Source: Opitutales bacterium (lineage in GTDB: Bacteria > Verrucomicrobiota > Verrucomicrobiia > Opitutales > Seribacteraceae). Taken from it: a stretch of DNA of 32,095 bases. The translations under genes and the position numbers were made by a program. Below, in pieces: positions 19,137 to 27,826 of the stretch. The notes beneath the pieces are model-generated. The model searched no databases. It saw only the letters and a list, made by a program, of their open reading frames with translations, and was not told where the DNA came from. The DNA lies in NCBI GenBank assembly GCA_029252505.1, contig JAQXBH010000152.1, positions 1 through 32,095 of the forward strand, in the 5' to 3' direction. Each line of letters begins with the position of its first letter. Within the stretch, counting starts at the first letter, position 1.

Positions 19137-20411
19137 ATGCGGTCGAGCAGTTTAAAAATTTTCTTATTTTCTATTATTTTTTCAATTTGTGTCATTGGAT
19201 CAATAATCTATTTCGATTCAAGTAGTACTAAAAAAAATTGGGTAATCATGAGCGGAAATGAAGGAGGGAAATATCACGAAGTTGCAAAAGCTCTCAGTAA
19301 TCTCCTTTTTCAAAAAGGATTAAATATCGAAGTAAAGACGAGTTCAGGGAGTCGAGAAAATTTAACTGCTCTGACCAATGGAATGTCGGATTTGGCACTC
19401 TTGCAAAACGATATTTCGAACTCAGAAACATTGCGCTCGCTTACCATCCTTTACGAAGAAGCATTGCATTTAATTGTCAGAAAAGAGCTTGCTTCCCTTG
19501 AGCAACTTGCCGGATCAACCGTTTCAATCGGTAATAAAGGCGGTGGCACAGAGGGAATTGCAGTAGCTGTGCTAAAACAACTCGGAATTGAAGAGAATAA
19601 TATTCGATGGAATCGAGAAAACCTGAGTTCAAGTTTAAAATCTCTTCAGCAAGGAAGTGTTGATTGTGTTTGTATCGTTACCGGTGTGGGCAACGCAACA
19701 ATCTCAAAATTTCTTGGTGACGGAAACTTGACTTTACTCGCCATTGGCTCCGATCCATTCGAAGCATTAAAACTTTCGTACCCATTTATTCATCCGGTCA
19801 CTATTCCAAGTGGAGTGTACCCAACGGGACCTGGGAGGGGACTACCAATTAAGGCCATAAAGACAGTTGGAACTAAAGTGGTTCTTGCTTGCAATTCTGA
19901 ACTCGAAGTAAAAGACGGCTATGAAATCACCCGATTGATAGACTGCAGTAAAGCAGAATTTACTAAAGCCCATCCCCTCTTTGGACAAATGTCTTCTCCA
20001 AAGTCTATACTACTCCAACATCCGATACATGAAGGAGCACAACTTCACTATGATCGCGAAAAACCAAGTTTTATTCAAGAGTGGGCTGATACTATTGCAC
20101 TTATCTTTTCTCTAATTGCGGTAGCTTGGGGAGCAGCCAAAGCTGTAGGAAGAATTTATCTACAAAAATTAAAAGATAATTTAGACAAGTTTTTTGCAAA
20201 GGTAGACAGAATTACTAGTGAATTGATTGAAGGTGTTGAGCCTAAACGAGCCAAAGAAATTGCCAAGGAACTTCATATGATCCGAAGGGAGACTACCAAA
20301 AAACTAATTGCTGAAGAGCTAGCCGCTGATGATTCGTTTGTTATTTTCCAACGCCAGCTCCACACCGCCCAGCAAATGGTGAATGAAACTTTAAGAAAGT
20401 CTGTTCCCTAA
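19137..20411 (+). CDS. TAXI family (TRAP-associated) solute-binding protein with C-terminal transmembrane helix and charged helical tail
   Basis: 424-aa ORF; N-terminal hydrophobic anchor; 'GNEGGKYHEVAKALSNLL...SGSRENLTALTNGMSDLALLQNDI...LAGSTVSIGNKGGGTEGIAVAVLKQLGI' typical TAXI; C-terminal TM 'ADTIALIFSLIAVAWGAAKAVG' followed by a Lys/Glu-rich helix. Confidence 0.85.
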   Translation: MRSSSLKIFLFSIIFSICVIGSIIYFDSSSTKKNWVIMSGNEGGKYHEVAKALSNLLFQKGLNIEVKTSSGSRENLTALTNGMSDLALLQNDISNSETLRSLTILYEEALHLIVRKELASLEQLAGSTVSIGNKGGGTEGIAVAVLKQLGIEENNIRWNRENLSSSLKSLQQGSVDCVCIVTGVGNATISKFLGDGNLTLLAIGSDPFEALKLSYPFIHPVTIPSGVYPTGPGRGLPIKAIKTVGTKVVLACNSELEVKDGYEITRLIDCSKAEFTKAHPLFGQMSSPKSILLQHPIHEGAQLHYDREKPSFIQEWADTIALIFSLIAVAWGAAKAVGRIYLQKLKDNLDKFFAKVDRITSELIEGVEPKRAKEIAKELHMIRRETTKKLIAEELAADDSFVIFQRQLHTAQQMVNETLRKSVP

Positions 20412-21418
20412 GACTGGTCTTGAATAAACCTTTCGAAGTCTGACATTTCAAAGCGACTTCCCACGACAAGAGGAGTACGTTGATGAATGCTTGTTGGCTC
20501 GATATCCATGATTCTTTTTTCGCCATCTAACGCTACACCACCCGCCTGTTCTGCAAGTAAGGCAACTGGATTAGCTTCATATAAAAGACGCAATTTCCCT
20601 TCCGCATTGTCAGTGGTTGGAGGATAAAGAAATACACCTCCCTTTAATAAAGTCCGGTGAAAATCAGCCACCATTGAACCAATATAACGCGAGGAATACT
20701 TAACACCCAACACTCCTGACCGTAAACGATCGATATATTCCCCGTATCTTTTCGGAAATCCATCCCGGTAGCCTTCGTTTACCGAATAATATTTTCCTTG
20801 CTCTGGCATGGTCATGTTTTCGTGACTTAAGACATACGCCCCAATCGCCGGGTCCAAAGTAAATCCGTGTACGCCATGTCCGGCACTGTAAACCAGAATG
20901 GTGGACGAACCATAAACTACATATCCTGCCGCAATTTGCTTGCTGCCAGGTTGCAAAACCCATGCCTCCGGATTATCTGCAGATACATCATCAGGTTTGC
21001 GTAAAATAGAAAAAGTAGTACCGACACTAACATTAACATCAATATTGGAAGAACCATCCAATGGATCAAAGACAACCGCGTACTTGGCTTCCTTTGAGCC
21101 CTGATGCACCAGCATAGGGTTCTCATTTTCTTCGGAAGCTAATACGCCAATACTTTCCCTAGCACTCAAACAGTGAACGAGTGCCTCATTGGAAATCACA
21201 TCCAGTTTCTGTTGAATTTCACCCTGAACATTAATATCTCCATGCTCTCCAAGAATATCCGTTAGACCAGCCCGACGAACTTGAGCCTGAATCATCTTGG
21301 TTGCTAAAGTTATCCCAGACAGCAAAAAGGAAAATTCACCAGACGCACCGGGAAAGCGTTTTTGCTCACGCATTATATGCTGTTGCACTGTAATTATTGA
21401 AGAACTGGAGTTAGTCAT
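20408..21418 (-). CDS. fbp: Fructose-1,6-bisphosphatase class I
   Basis: 336-aa ORF; 'VVFDPLDGSSNIDVNVSVGTTFSI', 'YGSSTILVYSAGHGVHGFTLDP', 'GVFLYPPTTDNAEGKLRLLYEANPVALLAEQAGG'. Confidence 0.97.
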   Translation of the reverse strand: MTNSSSSIITVQQHIMREQKRFPGASGEFSFLLSGITLATKMIQAQVRRAGLTDILGEHGDINVQGEIQQKLDVISNEALVHCLSARESIGVLASEENENPMLVHQGSKEAKYAVVFDPLDGSSNIDVNVSVGTTFSILRKPDDVSADNPEAWVLQPGSKQIAAGYVVYGSSTILVYSAGHGVHGFTLDPAIGAYVLSHENMTMPEQGKYYSVNEGYRDGFPKRYGEYIDRLRSGVLGVKYSSRYIGSMVADFHRTLLKGGVFLYPPTTDNAEGKLRLLYEANPVALLAEQAGGVALDGEKRIMDIEPTSIHQRTPLVVGSRFEMSDFERFIQDQS

Positions 21419-21477
21419 TTGTATTTGCTAACATGGTAATCAAGTAATGAAAACAAGATAAGAAATATAAATTCTCC

Positions 21478-22977
21478 TTGAACAAATTCTTTTTCAGCAA
21501 GATTCTGTTTTATATGAGATGGGTACTACTAATTTCATCAACTCTTTTTTTTATATCTGCTTTCGGAAATAAAAAGCGGTTTAATGTAGTTTTTATCATC
21601 TCGGATGATCTGACTTATACCGCCCTATCCTGTTACGGAAACAAGGTTTTCCAAACTCCCCATATCGATAAACTTGCAAAGGAAGGTGTTCGCTTCACGC
21701 AAGCTTTTTGCCAAGCGACTTATTGTGGACCATCACGAGCTTCTTTCATGTCGGGGTACTACCCCCATGCAACAGGAGTCCTAGGATACAAAAATCCTCG
21801 TGCGAAAATTGGAAAACGAGCAACTTGGCCCCAATACTTTCGGAACCATGGTTACCATGCGGCTCGTGTAAGCAAAGTTTATCACATGGGTGTGCCAGGA
21901 GGCATTGAGAGGGGAGACGACGGAGCTGATGATGCTCTCTCATGGGATGAAAAGTATAATAGTAAAGGCCTAGAGTGGCGTGCACCTGGTAATGGAGAGA
22001 CCTTGCAAAAAAATCCAGACGGCCAAAGACCTGTTGTGGGAGGTAATAATTTTGTGGTGGTAGAAGCGGATGGGGATGACCTAGTTCATGCAGACGGTAA
22101 AACTGCAAGCAAGGCCGTCCAATTAATAAAAAAATATGAAAATATGGAAAAACCTTTTTGGATGGGGGTTGGATTCGTGCGACCTCATGTTCCCTTTGTA
22201 GCTCCAAGAAAATATTATAGGCCATTCAAACCATACTCCAAAATGGTACTCCCAGAAAAGTTTCCCGGCAACTGGGATGACATACCGCAAGCTGGAATCA
22301 ATTATTGTACCAGTGAAAATATGCAGATGGATATACGGAAGCAAAAAAAGGCGGTTGGTGGATACTATGCTTCAGTCGCTTATCTCGATGCTCAAGTGGG
22401 CAAGGTCATGAGTGCACTGGAGAAATCCGGCAAGCGGGACGAAACCATTGTGATTTTCACCAGCGACCATGGCTTTCATCTCGGAGAGCATGATTTCTGG
22501 GCAAAAGTCAGCTTGCGAGATGAATCAGCCAAGGTTCCTTTAATTATTTCCATGCCCGGCAAAAAGCCAGCTATCTGTGATTCATTTGTTGAACTCCTTG
22601 ACCTCTACCCCACCCTTGCAAATTTGTGTGCGCTACCAAAGCAAAGCCGTCTACAGGGTAAAGATATTTCAAAAATGTTGGATAATCCCTCTCACGATGT
22701 GAGAAAAGAGGCATTCTCTGTTGCCCCAATGAGAACGGGATTTTTACTTAGAAATAAACAATGGTCTTTTATTCAATATGGTGAAAATTTACCGCATCAA
22801 TTGAATGGTGGCTTTGAACATGGTAGGAATGGAATCGAACTTTTCGACATGAAGCAAGATCCACAACAATTTATTAATCTCGCCGACAGCCCAAAACACG
22901 AGCCTACCGTCCAAGCCTTCCGAAAAAAACTAAAAGACAAATTGATCGCTATCCGCAAGAATGACTTGATAAACTAA
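21478..22977 (+). CDS. Sulfatase (iduronate-2-sulfatase-like), active-site motif intact
   Basis: 499-aa ORF from a TTG start (in-frame ATG at 21514 gives MRWVLLISSTLFFISAFG). 'NVVFIISDDLT', FGly motif 'CGPSRASFMSGYYPH', 'SKVYHMG', 'TSDHGFHLGEHDFWAKVSLRDESAKVPLIISMPG'. Confidence 0.93.
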   Translation: MNKFFFSKILFYMRWVLLISSTLFFISAFGNKKRFNVVFIISDDLTYTALSCYGNKVFQTPHIDKLAKEGVRFTQAFCQATYCGPSRASFMSGYYPHATGVLGYKNPRAKIGKRATWPQYFRNHGYHAARVSKVYHMGVPGGIERGDDGADDALSWDEKYNSKGLEWRAPGNGETLQKNPDGQRPVVGGNNFVVVEADGDDLVHADGKTASKAVQLIKKYENMEKPFWMGVGFVRPHVPFVAPRKYYRPFKPYSKMVLPEKFPGNWDDIPQAGINYCTSENMQMDIRKQKKAVGGYYASVAYLDAQVGKVMSALEKSGKRDETIVIFTSDHGFHLGEHDFWAKVSLRDESAKVPLIISMPGKKPAICDSFVELLDLYPTLANLCALPKQSRLQGKDISKMLDNPSHDVRKEAFSVAPMRTGFLLRNKQWSFIQYGENLPHQLNGGFEHGRNGIELFDMKQDPQQFINLADSPKHEPTVQAFRKKLKDKLIAIRKNDLIN

Positions 22978-23022
22978 TTTCTCAATAATACTGAGCTCAA
23001 GAAACAATTCCAGGATCAACAT

Positions 23023-23892
23023 ATGAATGAATTTGATTTACTAATTTGCATCATAGTTATAGCAGTAATTGCTTTAATTTTTTTTAGAGAAAAAGAACAG
23101 AAAATATTAGGTATTTCTCTCAACAAGCCCTCCAATCCAAATGGTGTTTTGTTAGACAACTCACTAAAACAAAAAAAAGGGCAAGAACTGACCTCAGAAC
23201 AAAGGTCTATCATTGAAACGAACATTGGCTTATACCATTGGTTACCGAAACACTTGATCGCACCCTGGGAAGAAAGGATCATTTGTTTCCTCGAAGAATT
23301 CCCTATCACTTTTATGAAGAAAGAAATGCCAACTGAAGAGATGCGAATCCTAGTTGCTGCCGAAGCTTGTTTATTAATTGTAAACCGACCTCTTTCTGAT
23401 TATCGCCACCTCAAGGCAATTCATTTATGGGAGGACGAAATAAAGGGAAATAAAAATGCACGTGGAAATGCAACCCGTTTTGAAATTAACCTGAGTTGGA
23501 AATATTTAAAGCAATCCATAAAAAAAGCAAGGGACGGACATAATCTAACATTGCATGAATTTGCTCACTTGATCGACTTTGCGGATGATGGAATTGCCCA
23601 AAGTATTCCTGTTTCACGAAATTCAAAAGATTTCAAACAATGGCAGGAATTGGTAAACGACGAACACAAAAAATTGATGAAAGCGTATGAGGGAGGCAAA
23701 AACTATTCAATACGTGCCTATGGTGGATACGAAAGCATCAAAGGAGACAAACCGGAACTTTTTTCCTGCGGAACCTCGGCTTTTTTCGAAAGAGGCTCAA
23801 GATTAAAACGAGAATGCCCAAAAGTGTATCTGGCGATGAAAGAATTCTACGGAATTGATCCAGCCGATTGGAGGCAAGCAAAAGCAAAATAA
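23023..23892 (+). CDS. Membrane-anchored zinc-dependent peptidase, M90/MtfA-like
   Basis: 289-aa ORF with N-terminal TM (FDLLICIIVIAVIALIFF); 'LTLHEFAHLIDFADDGIAQSIP' HExxH block; 'YGGYESIKGDKPELFSCGTSAFFERGSRLKRECPKVYLAMKEFYGIDPADW' matches the MtfA C-terminal pattern. Confidence 0.88.
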   Translation: MNEFDLLICIIVIAVIALIFFREKEQKILGISLNKPSNPNGVLLDNSLKQKKGQELTSEQRSIIETNIGLYHWLPKHLIAPWEERIICFLEEFPITFMKKEMPTEEMRILVAAEACLLIVNRPLSDYRHLKAIHLWEDEIKGNKNARGNATRFEINLSWKYLKQSIKKARDGHNLTLHEFAHLIDFADDGIAQSIPVSRNSKDFKQWQELVNDEHKKLMKAYEGGKNYSIRAYGGYESIKGDKPELFSCGTSAFFERGSRLKRECPKVYLAMKEFYGIDPADWRQAKAK

Positions 23893-23961
23893 ATTATTTT
23901 TTACTGAGCAGGGTTTTTCAAATTACCTTAAAAAAAAGAACCCTCCAGGGGAAATATCGTG

Positions 23962-25806
23962 TTATTCTACAGTAACAGATTTTGCCAAGTTACGGGGTTT
24001 ATCAACATCCAATCCCCGTAATCGGGCGAAATGATAGGCAAATAATTGAAGTGGTAAGTTTGCTAGAATCGGTCGAATTACCTCATGGGCTTCAGGAATA
24101 CGGAAAATATCATCGGCCGCTTCCGGAGGAATTTCCACAGATTCAGGTGCGATCGCTAGTACTGGACCTTTTCTCGCCTTTACCTCCTGCATATTCGCGA
24201 TAGTCTTAGCTGAGAGTTCTGTCCCTTCCACAATAAAAACGGATGGACACTCTGGGTTAATAAGGGCGATAGGCCCATGTTTCAATTCAGCAGCCGGGTA
24301 ACCCTCTGCATGGGCATAGGATATCTCTTTCAACTTGAGAGCACCTTCAAGTGCAACCGGATAAAGACTTTGACGACCAAGAAAGAGTAAATGTTCTGCC
24401 TTGGAATACTTAACCGCAAGTTCTTTGATTTGATCGCCCTTTTGCAAAACTTCTTCGACTAATTCGGGCAACTTATTTAGTCCATCTACAATGGCTTGTC
24501 CATCTGTTGGAGAAAGGTCACGCATTCGACCCAGAGCAAGTCCAAGCATTGCACAAAGGCAAGCCTGCGAAGAAAATGCTTTGGTGGATGCAACTCCAAT
24601 TTCGGGACCAACACGTTGATAAACTCCGCCATCAGTCTCTCGTGCAAGGGATGATCCTACAACATTGGTAATCCCCAATGTGAGGAGTCCTTTTGTTTTT
24701 GCCTCCCGTACGGCTTCAAGAGTGTCCAAAGTCTCCCCGGATTGGCTCACTGCAATCACAAGAGAATTTCCCGCCTTTGGAGAATTTCGGTAACGAAATT
24801 CGGAAGCATGTTCGACTTCAACCGGTACACGGGCTAACCTTTCAATTAAATACTCACCTACCATACATGCATGCCGAGCGGTTCCACAAGCAACGAAAAT
24901 AATACGGTCTAAGTTTCGCAACTCATCTTCGTGCCCTTCCAATCCCCCTAACTTAGCAGTTGTTCCATCGTCTCCGAATCGCCCGCGGAGCGTATTTTCT
25001 AAGGCCTTGGGTTGCTCGTAAATTTCTTTCTCCATGTAGGAGTCATAATCGCCAAGCTCGACTTCTTCAGAGATCTGCTCAACAGGATGCGCAATTGCTT
25101 GGGCTTCTTGTCCCTCCATCGTTGAAATCCTAAAATCATTACCTTTAAGAATGGCTAATTCGCCATCGTTCAAGAAAACAGCTTCTTTCGCACGACCCAC
25201 AAATGCTGAGGCGTCACTGGCAATAAAATTAGCATCTTCTCCCAATCCTACAACGAGGGGCGAGCCCCGCCTCGCACCAATCATAGTATCCGGATAATCC
25301 AAACATAACACAGCAATACCGTACGCACCTCGGCATTGAGGAAGTGCAGAACGAATTGCATCGATAAACCTGTCTTCCCCTGAAGGTAATTCTGAATAAT
25401 GATAGGCAATAAGATTACATAAAACCTCAGAATCAGTTTCTGATGTAAAATTGATACCTTTGCCGGTAAGAAATTTCTTAAGAGTTCCAAAGTTTTCGAT
25501 CACTCCGTTATGAACCATCACAAATTTTCCGTCTTGGCTTACATGTGGATGAGTATTTGCAACAGTAACCGCACCGTGAGTCGCCCAACGGGTATGAGCA
25601 ATACCGAGAGAGGAGGAAGAACCCTTTTCATGAACCGATTCCGCTAAATTCTTCACTCTTCCAGTTTCACGAGCAATCGAAAATTCTTTTCCTTCGTGAA
25701 ATGCAACCCCTGCTGAATCATATCCCCGATACTCAAGTCTTTTAAGACCATCTATCAGTGATTCTTGGGCAGCACCCTTACCTATATATCCAATAATACC
25801 ACACAT
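23962..25806 (-). CDS. glmS: Glutamine--fructose-6-phosphate aminotransferase (isomerizing)
   Basis: 614-aa ORF; 'MCGIIGYIGKGAAQESLIDGLKRLEYRGYDSAGVA', 'HTRWATHGAVTVANTHPH', two SIS domains, C-terminal 'DVDKPRNLAKSVTVE'. Confidence 0.99.
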   Translation of the reverse strand: MCGIIGYIGKGAAQESLIDGLKRLEYRGYDSAGVAFHEGKEFSIARETGRVKNLAESVHEKGSSSSLGIAHTRWATHGAVTVANTHPHVSQDGKFVMVHNGVIENFGTLKKFLTGKGINFTSETDSEVLCNLIAYHYSELPSGEDRFIDAIRSALPQCRGAYGIAVLCLDYPDTMIGARRGSPLVVGLGEDANFIASDASAFVGRAKEAVFLNDGELAILKGNDFRISTMEGQEAQAIAHPVEQISEEVELGDYDSYMEKEIYEQPKALENTLRGRFGDDGTTAKLGGLEGHEDELRNLDRIIFVACGTARHACMVGEYLIERLARVPVEVEHASEFRYRNSPKAGNSLVIAVSQSGETLDTLEAVREAKTKGLLTLGITNVVGSSLARETDGGVYQRVGPEIGVASTKAFSSQACLCAMLGLALGRMRDLSPTDGQAIVDGLNKLPELVEEVLQKGDQIKELAVKYSKAEHLLFLGRQSLYPVALEGALKLKEISYAHAEGYPAAELKHGPIALINPECPSVFIVEGTELSAKTIANMQEVKARKGPVLAIAPESVEIPPEAADDIFRIPEAHEVIRPILANLPLQLFAYHFARLRGLDVDKPRNLAKSVTVE

Positions 25807-25976
25807 TTATAAATCATTAGAGGGAAACAACTAAAGGTTCAAACTCTAAACTAATTTTTTTGACGAACCCAAAGGCCTACACATTTACAATTTTATAATA
25901 GGAAAAGGTTCTTCATTTTACAGGGAATAATTTAATTTCCTCGCAACTTATTCCAAAGCCTTTCAATACATGGAAA

Positions 25977-27587
25977 GTGAAAACTATTTGGTTACCATTA
26001 TTTATTTTAAAAATCCTTTGGTTAAGTTTCTATCACATTAGCACCGGGAGCGAAAAACCGAACTTTGTTGTTATTATTTCAGAAAGTCATTCAACAAGTG
26101 CAGTGGGAGCTTATAAAGGATATTTATCTGATATAAATCCCACACCAAACTTAGATTTAATTTCACAAAAAGGGAGCATATTTACCAATGCCTTTTGTAC
26201 AAATGCGACCTCTGGACCTAGCACGGCTTCAATTTTAACCGGAAAATATTCTCATCTAAACGGGTTCATTCATAATGGTTGTAAATTCAACACATCGCAG
26301 AACTATCTGCCCAAAATTCTAAAAGAATTAGGCTATCAAACCGCACTTTTTGGTAGATGGGATTTAGGTGTAAAACCAAAATATTTCGATAATTGGAGCA
26401 TATTGACAGATCCGGCAGAAAAATATAATCCCGAATTTTTAGACTCAAAGAGTAAAAAAAGAATTGAAGGACATTCAACCGATATTATTTCAGATTTGGC
26501 TCTAGATTGGTTACATAAAAAGAAAAATGTAAAACCCTTCTTCCTACTGATTCAATTTAATGCTACCAACAAACCTTGGATGCCTGCTATTCGGCATTTA
26601 AGACTTTATGATGATAAACTCTTACCAGAACCGATTAATTTAATTGATGAACATATAGGAAAAGCAAGCCCCGCTCGCTATCAATCAATGGAAATTAAAA
26701 AAGACCTGGATCTTGCAAATGATCTTTTTTTCCCATCCGAGCAATCAGATAGAAATCGATCCAAGAAAATGGATAATTTAAACGGGCAAAAGAATTTGGA
26801 CCTTATGACCCCCGAGCAACACTCGGCATGGAAGCTCTCATGGAGGCCCAAGAATGAAGCATTCCTAAGAGAAAACCACTCCAATGAGAATATTTTACAT
26901 TGGAAGTTTCAAAGATTTACTAAAAATTACCTTCGATGTATCAGTGGCATTGATGAGAATGTTAAAAGAATCAATGAACTATTAACTGCAACCAATAAAA
27001 CCGATTCCTTCCTTATTTATACATCAAATCATGGTCGTTTTCTTGGTGAACATGGATGGTTTGGTTCTAAGTGGATTTATGAAGAATCAAGTAAAGTCCC
27101 CCTTATTATAAGGATGCCCTTCGGCTTATCTTCCACCAATACAGTCTCTTCGCTTGTACAAAATATCGACCTTGCCCAAACAATCCTCGACTATGCTGGG
27201 TTAAAAGAAGTCAAGGAGATGCAGGGGGAATCAGTGAGTCAACTATTAGATAATGAAGATTCAAATAATACTTGGAGGAACTCGATTTATTTTCATCACA
27301 ATGAATTCCCAGGCGATCAAATGATTGCGAAACATTATGGCATTCGAACCCTTAGGCATAAACTAATTCATTTTTATCAATTCGATGAATGGGAGTTTTA
27401 TGATTTAGAAAATGACCCCAATGAATCGAAAAACCTCTACGGTAAAGAAAACTTCAGTTCTGAATTAGAAAAAATGAAACAATTATTAGTTCGTAATCGG
27501 ACAAAATATTTAGACGATTCCGACATTTCAATTATGCCGGAAGAATGGAGAAAAATTTACAGAGGACCTGAAGCTAGAAAGGAATAA
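25977..27587 (+). CDS. Sulfatase-fold protein with substituted catalytic residues (predicted pseudo-sulfatase)
   Basis: 536-aa ORF, GTG start, signal peptide; collinear with the 27827-29425 sulfatase throughout ('PTPNLDLISQKGSIFTNAFCTN', 'RFTKNYLRCISGIDENVKRI', 'WIYEESSKVPLIIRMP', 'EFPGDQMIAKHYGIRTLRHKLIHFYQFDEWEFYDLENDPNESKNLYGK') but with SGPST instead of CxPxR and other ligand substitutions. Confidence 0.92.
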   Translation: MKTIWLPLFILKILWLSFYHISTGSEKPNFVVIISESHSTSAVGAYKGYLSDINPTPNLDLISQKGSIFTNAFCTNATSGPSTASILTGKYSHLNGFIHNGCKFNTSQNYLPKILKELGYQTALFGRWDLGVKPKYFDNWSILTDPAEKYNPEFLDSKSKKRIEGHSTDIISDLALDWLHKKKNVKPFFLLIQFNATNKPWMPAIRHLRLYDDKLLPEPINLIDEHIGKASPARYQSMEIKKDLDLANDLFFPSEQSDRNRSKKMDNLNGQKNLDLMTPEQHSAWKLSWRPKNEAFLRENHSNENILHWKFQRFTKNYLRCISGIDENVKRINELLTATNKTDSFLIYTSNHGRFLGEHGWFGSKWIYEESSKVPLIIRMPFGLSSTNTVSSLVQNIDLAQTILDYAGLKEVKEMQGESVSQLLDNEDSNNTWRNSIYFHHNEFPGDQMIAKHYGIRTLRHKLIHFYQFDEWEFYDLENDPNESKNLYGKENFSSELEKMKQLLVRNRTKYLDDSDISIMPEEWRKIYRGPEARKE

Positions 27588-27653
27588 ATATATAATTCCT
27601 CAACCATTTATTAAGTAAAAAGGGATAAATTCTGTAAAAAATATAAAAAAGGC

Positions 27654-27682
27654 TTGTCGGACATTAAAATTCCCTTATCTTT
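27654..27682 (+). promoter_or_regulatory. Candidate sigma70-like promoter (-35 TTGTCG, 17-nt spacer, -10 TATCTT)
   Basis: TTGTCG at 27654-27659 and TATCTT at 27677-27682 with exactly 17 nt between them, in an otherwise noncoding, AT-rich intergenic region. Confidence 0.4.
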
Positions 27683-27705
27683 GATAACTTAAGGAATGCA
27701 TATCC

Positions 27706-27757
27706 TGAAAGGTGTCGTTTGGGAGGACGGCACCTTTCATCTTTTATTTATCTTTTG
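27706..27757 (+). terminator. Hairpin followed by T-rich tract (intrinsic terminator-like)
   Basis: TGAAAGGTGTCGT (27706-27718) / ACGGCACCTTTCA (27727-27739): 13-bp stem with one U.G wobble and loop TTGGGAGG, followed by TCTTTTATTTATCTTTT. Confidence 0.65.
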
Positions 27758-27826
27758 CCGTTTTTATTATTGTAGCGAAGGTAACAGTCGTAAAAGATTT
27801 TAAAAATTAAATCATCATTCAGAAAA

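Noticed and set aside
21746-22225. 159-aa minus-strand ORF opposite the 21478 sulfatase
   Set aside because: His/Leu-rich shadow translation with no recognisable motif, inside a well-supported sulfatase CDS.
23893-23961. Bidirectional terminator between the M90 peptidase gene and glmS
   Set aside because: AGGGTT...AACCCT arms give only about 6 bp with a long loop and A-rich interior; too weak to call.
25807-25976. glmS ribozyme upstream of glmS
   Set aside because: The minus-strand 5' region of glmS is AT-rich and short, and I could not find the conserved ribozyme core elements.
27582-27602. AGGAAT/ATTCCT inverted repeat at the end of the pseudo-sulfatase gene
   Set aside because: Six AT-rich base pairs with a 9-nt loop that overlaps the stop codon; expected by chance.
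27696-27788. Small ORF MHILKGVVWEDGTFHLLFIFCRFYYCSEGNSRKRF over the intergenic hairpin
   Set aside because: The purine-rich AAGGA abuts the ATG with no usable spacing, and the frame runs through the hairpin and T-tract; a structured noncoding element explains the sequence better.
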